The position numbers and the translations under genes are program-made. 37,817 bases of DNA from an uncultured bacterium. GTDB lineage: Bacteria; Cloacimonadota; Cloacimonadia; Cloacimonadales; Cloacimonadaceae. The notes beneath the pieces were generated by a model. The model saw nothing but the letters and a program-made list of their open reading frames with translations, ran no database searches and was not told the DNA's origin. The DNA is taken from NCBI GenBank assembly GCA_937960795.1, contig CALGPA010000015.1, forward strand, positions 1-37,817, read 5' to 3'. The first letter of the stretch is position 1. Each line of letters begins with the position of its first letter. Shown in pieces: positions 32,702 through 37,817 of this stretch.

Positions 32702-32992
32702 ATGAACATTCATTTTCGCGATGTGCAGTCTGGCAGCGTCGAAGCCAGAGCTGTAGTGGAAATAGCCGAGGGGGTATTTCTAAATGAGCTGACGATCCTC
32801 AATATCGAGGGCGAGATCGTTGTTGAATTCCCCAAAAAGAGCTTTATTGGAAAGAATAAACGAACCTTTTACATAGATATCGTCACATTTGAAGATGTGG
32901 ACAAGCGCATAGTCTGGGAGTTGGAAATAAAAGAAGCCTACCGCGCCTGGCGCAAGACAAACAAGAAAGTCTTAGTTTACGAAGAAAAATAA
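32702..32992 (+). CDS. Small SpoVG-like protein
   Basis: Cytoplasmic protein of 96 residues with GGAG five bases upstream of the ATG. It resembles SpoVG in pattern: ARAVVEIAEGVFLNELTILN aligns with the beta-strands around the RAIAS...EFVVHDIRVI of SpoVG, and the conserved VEFPKKSF with a following short charged loop and aspartate matches the VAMPSKRT region; the C-terminal IKEAYRAW helix fits too. SpoVG is a small nucleic-acid-binding regulator in several bacteria. The sequence match is weak and recognised by eye only, so the function is tentative. It is the first of a run of seven rightward genes with the aminotransferase 20 bp downstream, and could be a regulator of them. Confidence 0.5.
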   Translation: MNIHFRDVQSGSVEARAVVEIAEGVFLNELTILNIEGEIVVEFPKKSFIGKNKRTFYIDIVTFEDVDKRIVWELEIKEAYRAWRKTNKKVLVYEEK

Positions 32993-33012
32993 AGATAAAA
33001 TGGAGGATCATC

Positions 33013-34230
33013 ATGATCACCGACTTGCAAGAAGCATTATCCACCAATATCAAGGGGATGAAACGGTCTGCCATCCGTGAATTGCTGAAATATCTCAGCA
33101 CACCGGGATTGATCTCTTTCAGCGGCGGGTTTCCAAGCCCGGAAACCTTCCCGACAGTGGATCTCAAGCAGATTATGATGGAAGTGATGGACACTGAAGC
33201 TGCTTCCGCATTGCAATATGGGGCTACCGAAGGCGATATGCTGCTTCGCACCCAATTGGTCGAGCGCTACAGATCCCAAGGCATCGAGATGAGCGTGGAC
33301 AATCTCATCATCACGACTGCATCACAGCAGGCTTTGGATCTGATCGGCAAGATGTTTATCGATCGCGGGGACTACGTGATCGTCGGCTTGCCTTCCTACC
33401 TGGGCGGGCTCTCTGCGTTCAATTCTTATGGAGCCAAGATGATTGGCATCCCGATGGATGACGAAGGAGAAGATCCCCAGATCATGGAAGCTGAGCTGAA
33501 GAAACTCGCCGATATGGGCAAAAAGCCCAAGTTCATCTACCTCATACCCGATTTCCAAAACCCTGCCGGAGTCACCATGACCGAGGGACGCAGAAAGGAA
33601 ATCCTTGAGCTGGCTCACAAATATGACGTATTGATCATCGAAGACAGTCCCTATCGCGAGCTGCGCTATGAAGGCAAGACTCAGAAGACTATGTATGAGA
33701 TGGACGGCACAGGTCACGTCGTGATGCTGGGCACATTCTCAAAGATCTTCTGCCCGGGTTTCCGCATTGGATGGGTAGTCGGTCATCCGGACATATTAGA
33801 CAAGATCGTCGTGGGCAAGCAAGCCTCTGATCTGTGCACTCCTCCCTTCACTCAGAGGATTGCCGGCCGCTATCTGGAAAAAGGCCTCCTGGATCCCAAG
33901 ATCGAGGAGATCCGCAGGATGTACTCAGTGAAGCAAAAGGGCTTCCTAAAGGCTTTGGATGAGTATATGCCCGAAGAAATCACATGGACCAAGCCTGAAG
34001 GCGGACTCTTTATGATGGCGTCAACTCCTGAATACATGGACACCCAAGCCATGCTGATGGATTGCATCAAAGAGCAGAAAGTAGCCTATGTGGCAGGAAC
34101 CTCCTTCTATTGTGACGGCGGTGGCACAAACACTATGCGCCTGAACTTCTCATATGAGACTCTCGAGAAAAACGAAGAAGGTGCAAAGCGCCTCGGTGAT
34201 TTCTTCAAAAGCCATCTGGTCAAGAAATAA
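33013..34230 (+). CDS. PLP-dependent aminotransferase, class I/II (LysN/ARO8-like)
   Basis: Cytoplasmic aminotransferase of 405 residues, fold type I. Visible sites: ISFSGGFPSPETFP near the N-terminus, ASALQYGATEGDMLLR, IITTASQQALDLIG, the PLP-binding NPAGVTM and EDSPYRELRYEG (Asp with the pyridine nitrogen, Tyr), and the Schiff-base lysine in GTFSKIFCPGFRIGW. C-terminal MRLNFSYE supplies the carboxylate-binding Arg. This set places it near 2-aminoadipate/LysN or MocR-like aminotransferases without the HTH domain; the substrate cannot be fixed. It directly precedes the 2-oxoacid oxidoreductase genes, so it likely makes the 2-oxoacid they oxidise, with glutamate or 2-oxoglutarate as partner. 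AGGAT/GGAGG-like SD (TGGAGGATCATC) precedes the ATG. Confidence 0.9.
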   Translation: MITDLQEALSTNIKGMKRSAIRELLKYLSTPGLISFSGGFPSPETFPTVDLKQIMMEVMDTEAASALQYGATEGDMLLRTQLVERYRSQGIEMSVDNLIITTASQQALDLIGKMFIDRGDYVIVGLPSYLGGLSAFNSYGAKMIGIPMDDEGEDPQIMEAELKKLADMGKKPKFIYLIPDFQNPAGVTMTEGRRKEILELAHKYDVLIIEDSPYRELRYEGKTQKTMYEMDGTGHVVMLGTFSKIFCPGFRIGWVVGHPDILDKIVVGKQASDLCTPPFTQRIAGRYLEKGLLDPKIEEIRRMYSVKQKGFLKALDEYMPEEITWTKPEGGLFMMASTPEYMDTQAMLMDCIKEQKVAYVAGTSFYCDGGGTNTMRLNFSYETLEKNEEGAKRLGDFFKSHLVKK

Positions 34231-34257
34231 TACTTACACATAAATACTGGAGGAATA

Positions 34258-34557
34258 ATGTCCAACAAAGTCATTAAAGACCGTATGGGCATGATCATCA
34301 AAGAGGAAGACACGCCGGAAAAGATGGAAGTGGAAGCCACCGAAGTAAAAGCCCCGGCAGAGAAGGATTCCCCTGTGCTGATCTATCACAATTGGTGCAA
34401 AAAGTGCGGCATTTGCGTAGCTTTTTGTCCCACCGGATGCCTTGGCCGCAAGAGCGATGGCTCCCCATATGTCCAAGCCCCGGAAAAATGCATCCATTGC
34501 GAGACCTGTGATCGTCTATGCCCTGATTTTGCGATCACCGGAGCCAAGGAGAAGTAA
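34258..34557 (+). CDS. korD: 2-oxoacid:ferredoxin oxidoreductase delta subunit (ferredoxin)
   Basis: Ferredoxin subunit of 99 residues carrying two [4Fe-4S] clusters that pass electrons out of the complex. Two CxxCxxCxxxCP motifs: CKKCGICVAFCP and CIHCETCDRLCP, the typical 8Fe ferredoxin. The N-terminal about 40 residues (IKEEDTPEKMEVEATEVKAPAEKDSP) are an acidic extension with unclear role. Stop overlaps the korA start by one base (TAATG). GGAGG lies seven bases upstream of the ATG. The gene order delta-alpha-beta-gamma is a known arrangement of four-subunit 2-oxoacid oxidoreductases. Confidence 0.94.
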   Translation: MSNKVIKDRMGMIIKEEDTPEKMEVEATEVKAPAEKDSPVLIYHNWCKKCGICVAFCPTGCLGRKSDGSPYVQAPEKCIHCETCDRLCPDFAITGAKEK

Positions 34558-35810
34558 TGCAAGAGAAAAAACCCAGCAAGGCCCCAAAGAGCCCCAATGC
34601 CACCAAGGCTAAAAGCGCTGCCGCAAAACCCGCAAAAACCGAGAGTAAACTAAGCGAATTGCAGGTTACGCGTGAACGCAAGACCGTCATCATGCAGGGT
34701 AATGAAGCCGTCGCATACGGCGCCCTGGATGCCGGAGTAAACTTCTTTGCCGGCTATCCCATCACACCATCCACCGAAGTAGCTGAGATCCTCGCATCTG
34801 AGCTGCCCAAACGCGGCGGAACCTTCATCCAGATGGAGGATGAAATCGCCTCCATCTGCGCAATCACCGGAGCCTCTCTGGCAGGAGCAAAAGCACTGAC
34901 CGCCACCAGTGGTCCTGGCTTCTCGCTCATGCAGGAAGGCATTGGCTTTGCCAAGATTACAGAGACTCCGTGCGTGGTCGTAAACGTCCAGAGAATGGGC
35001 CCGTCCACAGGCATGCCGACCAGCCCGGCTCAAGGCGATATAATGCAGTCAAGATGGGGATCTCATGGAGATTCTCCCGCCATCGTGCTTTATCCGGACA
35101 GCGTCAAAGAGAGCTATGAGCTCACCATTCGCGCCGTCAATCTCTCGGAGAAATATCGAACCTGCGTCGTGCTGCTCTTGGATGAAGTGATCGGACACAT
35201 GCGCGAATCCGTCCGTTTGCCTGATATGGCGAACGTCCGCGTGATAAACAGAATCAAGCCCACCGTGCCTCCGCACTGGTATAAACACTATGATGAAAAC
35301 CAGAAGTATCTCTCGCCTCTGGCAAGCTACGGAGATGGCTATCGCTTTCATGTGACCGGCCTCACCCATGACGCACACGGCTTCCCCACAAACAAATCCG
35401 TGGAAGCCGGAGATATGATGGATCGTCTGCGCAAAAAGATCACCTACAATATTCGTGATCTGGTGCAGATCGAAAGCCACGAAATGGATGACGCCAAAAT
35501 CGCCATCTTTACCGCCGGCATCACAGCCAGAGCCGCCAAAGCCGCCATCGCCATGGCACGCTATGAAGGCATCAAAGTGGGGCTTTTGCGCCCGCTGACC
35601 ATCTGGCCCTTCCCCGATGATGCCGTACGCAAAATGTTGCGCAATGTGGACACCGTGATCGTACCTGAGCTCAACCAAGGTCAGATGATTCGCGAGATCC
35701 GCAGACTCACCAAAGACAAGAGTGATAGCAATGTCGTGGCTATCCAGCGCGTGAATGGTCAGTTGATCACGCCAAACGACATTCTGCGCAAGATCAAGGA
35801 GGTAAGCTGA
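34557..35810 (+). CDS. korA: 2-oxoacid:ferredoxin oxidoreductase alpha subunit
   Basis: Alpha subunit (417 residues) of a 2-oxoacid:ferredoxin oxidoreductase, which converts a 2-oxoacid, CoA and oxidised ferredoxin to acyl-CoA, CO2 and reduced ferredoxin. The core starts near residue 42: VIMQGNEAVAYGALDAGVNFFAGYPITPSTEVAEIL, then MEDEIASICAITGASLAGAKALTATSGPG and RMGPSTGMPTSPAQGD, as in KorA. Substrate could be 2-oxoglutarate (KGOR) or branched-chain 2-oxoacids (VOR); the adjacent epimerase favours succinyl-CoA production. Odd: residues 1-30 are a Lys/Ala/Pro/Ser-rich tail (KPSKAPKSPNATKAKSAAA), absent from typical family members of about 375 residues. Same operon as korD and korB. Confidence 0.93.
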   Translation: MQEKKPSKAPKSPNATKAKSAAAKPAKTESKLSELQVTRERKTVIMQGNEAVAYGALDAGVNFFAGYPITPSTEVAEILASELPKRGGTFIQMEDEIASICAITGASLAGAKALTATSGPGFSLMQEGIGFAKITETPCVVVNVQRMGPSTGMPTSPAQGDIMQSRWGSHGDSPAIVLYPDSVKESYELTIRAVNLSEKYRTCVVLLLDEVIGHMRESVRLPDMANVRVINRIKPTVPPHWYKHYDENQKYLSPLASYGDGYRFHVTGLTHDAHGFPTNKSVEAGDMMDRLRKKITYNIRDLVQIESHEMDDAKIAIFTAGITARAAKAAIAMARYEGIKVGLLRPLTIWPFPDDAVRKMLRNVDTVIVPELNQGQMIREIRRLTKDKSDSNVVAIQRVNGQLITPNDILRKIKEVS

Positions 35811-35811
35811 G

Positions 35812-36657
35812 ATGGCAAATATCCCTCAAAAAATCGTTCATCAATACCTGCGTCACGATAAGAAATTCCCCCATGTCTGGTGCGCCGGATGCAGCAATGG
35901 CATCATCCTCGGTGCGATCATCAGAGCAATCGCTTCGATGGATCTGAACCGTGATGATCTCGTGATGGTCTCCGGAATCGGCTGTTCTTCAAGAATGCCG
36001 GTCTATATCGACATGAATACTCTGCATACCCTGCATGGACGCTCAATCGCCTACGCCACCGGAATCAAGATGCACAAACCCAAAATGAAAGTCATCGTGG
36101 TCACCGGTGATGGAGATTGCACCGCCATTGGCGGCAACCACCTTATCCATGCTGCCCGCAGAAACATCGACCTTAGCGTGATCTTGGTAAACAACAATAT
36201 ATACGGAATGACGGGCGGACAGTGTTCTCCCACCACTCCTCATGATGCTGTGGCGACCACTGCACCCTATGGTAACATAGAGCCGGATTTCAATGTCTGC
36301 GATCTCGCCATGGGTGCCGGAGCCAGCTTCGTAGCTCGCACCACCGCATTCCATGTGACTGAGATGCAAAACTATATCCAGGCTTCGCTGGAACATCCCG
36401 GATTTTCCCTCATCGAAGTAATCTCGGCTTGCCCCGTGATCTACGGTCGCCTAAACAAAAAAGGTGGCGCTCCGCAGATGATGAAGGAATTCAAGGACAA
36501 TTCCGTCCCGCTCACCGCCATAGACAAGCTTCCCAAAGAAAAGGTGGAAGGCAAGATCATCCGTGGCATTCTCCGCAAGGAGATCCGCCCGGAATATTGC
36601 GCAGTCTATGCAGATCTGGTAAGCCGTGTGACCCCAAACAATGGAGGTGACAAATGA
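35812..36657 (+). CDS. korB: 2-oxoacid:ferredoxin oxidoreductase beta subunit (TPP-binding)
   Basis: Thiamine-diphosphate-binding subunit, 281 residues, the usual KorB length. HVWCAGCSNGIILGAIIRAI holds the conserved CxGC; SGIGCSSRMPVYIDMNTLHTLHGRSIAYATGIK is typical. The TPP/Mg motif GDGDCTAIGGNHLIHAARRN and NNNIYGMTGGQCSPTTP are complete. The VEVISACPVIYGRLNKKGG region follows. The enzyme transfers the decarboxylated hydroxyethyl-like intermediate to CoA with electrons leaving through korD. It starts one base after korA and ends with an ATGA overlap into korC, with a near-perfect SD (GGAGGTGA) for korC inside its end. Confidence 0.95.
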   Translation: MANIPQKIVHQYLRHDKKFPHVWCAGCSNGIILGAIIRAIASMDLNRDDLVMVSGIGCSSRMPVYIDMNTLHTLHGRSIAYATGIKMHKPKMKVIVVTGDGDCTAIGGNHLIHAARRNIDLSVILVNNNIYGMTGGQCSPTTPHDAVATTAPYGNIEPDFNVCDLAMGAGASFVARTTAFHVTEMQNYIQASLEHPGFSLIEVISACPVIYGRLNKKGGAPQMMKEFKDNSVPLTAIDKLPKEKVEGKIIRGILRKEIRPEYCAVYADLVSRVTPNNGGDK

Positions 36658-37199
36658 CAAAGAGCTATGAGATCCGTCTCTCCGGAAGCGGCGGCCAAGG
36701 CTTGATCCTCGCAGGGATCATCCTCGCCCGTGCTGCTGTGCTCGACAAACACAAAGTCACCCAGACCCAGAGTTATGGCCCCGAATCCCGCGGCGGATAT
36801 TCCCGCGCTGACGTGATTATCAGCGATCGTGAAATATTCTTCCCGGAAGCCACAAACTTCAATTGCCTCTTGGCTCTGACACAGGAAGCTTGTGACAAAT
36901 ATCTCTTTGATCTGCGTGACACCGGCATCCTGATCATCGACACCACCTTTGTCAAAAACCTCGCCCTCGCTGCTGATAATACCTATGAATTGCCCTTCAC
37001 TGAGATCGCACAGGAGCAATTGGGCAGCGCCATCTCGACAAACGTGTTGTCCTTGGCATTTCTTACCAAAGTCACCGGAATCGTCAGTGACAAATCCTTG
37101 GAAATATCCATTGCCGAATCAGTCAAACCCGCCTTTGTGGATTTGAATATCAAGGCCATGAAACTGGGATTTAAGCTCGCTGAAGAATACCAAGTATAG
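36654..37199 (+). CDS. korC: 2-oxoacid:ferredoxin oxidoreductase gamma subunit
   Basis: Gamma subunit (181 residues) of the oxidoreductase, CoA-binding side. Family motifs: IRLSGSGGQGLILAGIILARAAV, QTQSYGPESRGGYSRADVIIS (Rossmann-like phosphate loop), and a following FNCLLALTQEACDKY. Length equals typical gamma subunits. Strong SD GGAGGTGA four bases upstream. Completes the D-A-B-C set, so the complex is fully encoded here. The epimerase gene begins eight bases after its stop. Confidence 0.95.
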   Translation: MTKSYEIRLSGSGGQGLILAGIILARAAVLDKHKVTQTQSYGPESRGGYSRADVIISDREIFFPEATNFNCLLALTQEACDKYLFDLRDTGILIIDTTFVKNLALAADNTYELPFTEIAQEQLGSAISTNVLSLAFLTKVTGIVSDKSLEISIAESVKPAFVDLNIKAMKLGFKLAEEYQV

Positions 37200-37207
37200 G
37201 AGCTAAA

Positions 37208-37609
37208 ATGATAAAGCACATCAGCCACATCGGCATAGCGGTCAAAAACCTCGAAGAAGGCATCGCTTTCTATGAGAAGCTCGGCTTCAAGCTGGAAGGC
37301 ATCGAAGAAGTGCCCTCTCAGAAAGTGCGCGTCGCTTTCCTCCCGGTGGGAGATACTCGCATCGAACTGCTCGAGCCCACTGCGGATGACAGCCCCATCG
37401 CCAAATTCATCGAGAAAAAAGGCGAAGGGATCCAACACATCGCCTTCGCGGTGGATGACCTCCCCGCTGCCTTGGAAAATTCCGAAAACGAAGGCATCCG
37501 CCTCATCGACAAAGAACCCCGCCCCGGAGCACATGGCGCGGACATCGCCTTCCTGCATCCCAAATCTACAAACGGCGTGCTGATCGAGCTCTGTAAAGAA
37601 AAACACTAG
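37208..37609 (+). CDS. mce: Methylmalonyl-CoA epimerase (VOC superfamily)
   Basis: Interconverts (R)- and (S)-methylmalonyl-CoA; cytoplasmic, 133 residues, the normal size. Two paired betaalphabetabetabeta modules: KHISHIGIAVKNLEEGIAFYEKLGFKLEGIEEV, ... EGIQHIAFAVDDLPAALENSENEG, with metal ligands His (ISHIGIA), Gln or Glu in the middle, His (GIQHIAF) and the late Glu (GVLIELC). PGAHGADIAFLHPKSTNGVLIEL closes the family signature. AGGAG lies before the ATG. Its place after korC links the 2-oxoacid oxidoreductase to methylmalonyl-CoA metabolism and to the decarboxylase operon at 20.7-24.9 kb. Confidence 0.95.
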   Translation: MIKHISHIGIAVKNLEEGIAFYEKLGFKLEGIEEVPSQKVRVAFLPVGDTRIELLEPTADDSPIAKFIEKKGEGIQHIAFAVDDLPAALENSENEGIRLIDKEPRPGAHGADIAFLHPKSTNGVLIELCKEKH

Positions 37610-37665
37610 TTAGCCCGGCCCGGCATCTCACACTAGATTCGCCCGGGACTAAAGATAATATAACA

Positions 37666-37698
37666 GGGTGAAGCCAGCTTGGTTTCACCCTTTTTTTT
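37666..37698 (+). terminator. Intrinsic terminator of the kor-mce operon
   Basis: GGGTGAAGCC (37666-37675), loop AGCTT, GGTTTCACCC (37681-37690; one G-U), then eight T residues. Confidence 0.95.
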
Positions 37699-37817
37699 CA
37701 GCTCACCCTCCATATGGGAATGATTGGTTTTGGACTGGTGCTTAGGATATGAAATGCCGTTCCGATGGGACTGACTAATGTGGGGTGGTAGCCAAGATAT
37801 GTGATGGCGCGTCATGG

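Noticed and set aside
34258..37199. Pyruvate:ferredoxin oxidoreductase
   Set aside because: The alpha subunit has the KorA-type VIMQGNEAVAYGAL opening and order D-A-B-C; pyruvate enzymes in this kind of bacterium are usually one fused chain. Not excluded by sequence alone.
1..37817. CRISPR arrays, tRNA, rRNA, transposases or phage genes
   Set aside because: None seen on either strand; the only repeats are the intergenic families listed.

Overview
The window is about 38 kb of compact bacterial chromosome with 31 protein genes, one of them interrupted. I see no rRNA, tRNA, CRISPR array, insertion sequence or phage gene. The best-fitting lineage is Candidatus Cloacimonadota (Cloacimonas-like) or a close FCB-group relative: an anaerobic diderm. 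The evidence is secreted proteins with a C-terminal PNPF...G-IY-YRL sorting module, a DUF6029 outer-membrane barrel, a K+-dependent-type membrane pyrophosphatase, a biotin/Na+-type methylmalonyl-CoA decarboxylase and a ferredoxin-linked 2-oxoacid oxidoreductase. This assignment is inferred from gene content, not from a marker-gene tree.

Layout. (1) 1-5.9 kb: an ArsR-type winged-helix protein fused to an M29-aminopeptidase-like domain that has lost most metal ligands, overlapped by a large secreted adhesin-like protein, then two small leftward envelope genes. (2) 6.1-8.4 kb: hppA, alone with its own promoter-like site and terminator. (3) 8.6-15.7 kb: a tightly packed envelope thiol-redox operon: dsbD, a thioredoxin-like lipoprotein, a TlpA-like protein, a DUF6029 barrel, a thioredoxin domain fused to a sorting module, and a ZIP metal transporter. 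(4) 16.1-20.4 kb: Cu+-type P-ATPase copA converging on an M3 oligopeptidase. (5) 20.7-24.9 kb: the methylmalonyl-CoA decarboxylase operon, with a biotin carrier that has two biotinyl domains and an OadG-type anchor with an extra repeat domain. (6) 25.0-32.4 kb: leftward genes: a zinc-ribbon coiled-coil protein and nadC, then wrbA, threonine aldolase, an MscS channel broken by an in-frame TGA, an unknown lipoprotein, lplA and a GerW-family protein. (7) 32.7-37.6 kb: a SpoVG-like protein, an aminotransferase, the four-subunit korDABC and methylmalonyl-CoA epimerase, closed by a strong terminator.

How the genes fit together. Regions 5 and 7 outline one route: amino acid to 2-oxoacid (aminotransferase), 2-oxoacid to acyl-CoA plus reduced ferredoxin (Kor), then succinyl-CoA to methylmalonyl-CoA (mutase not in the window; epimerase present) and on to propionyl-CoA by the Na+-linked decarboxylase, or the reverse during propionate oxidation. 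The pyrophosphatase would add to the same ion gradient. Region 3 looks like a machine that carries reducing power across the inner membrane to several exported thioredoxin-fold proteins.

Most notable: the HTH/pseudo-M29 fusion protein, the tandem-biotin carrier and repeat-bearing anchor of the decarboxylase, the three-thioredoxin exported redox operon, a 123-bp intergenic repeat present twice, the TGA-for-Trp interruption of mscS, and a terminator-like hairpin just ahead of nadC.
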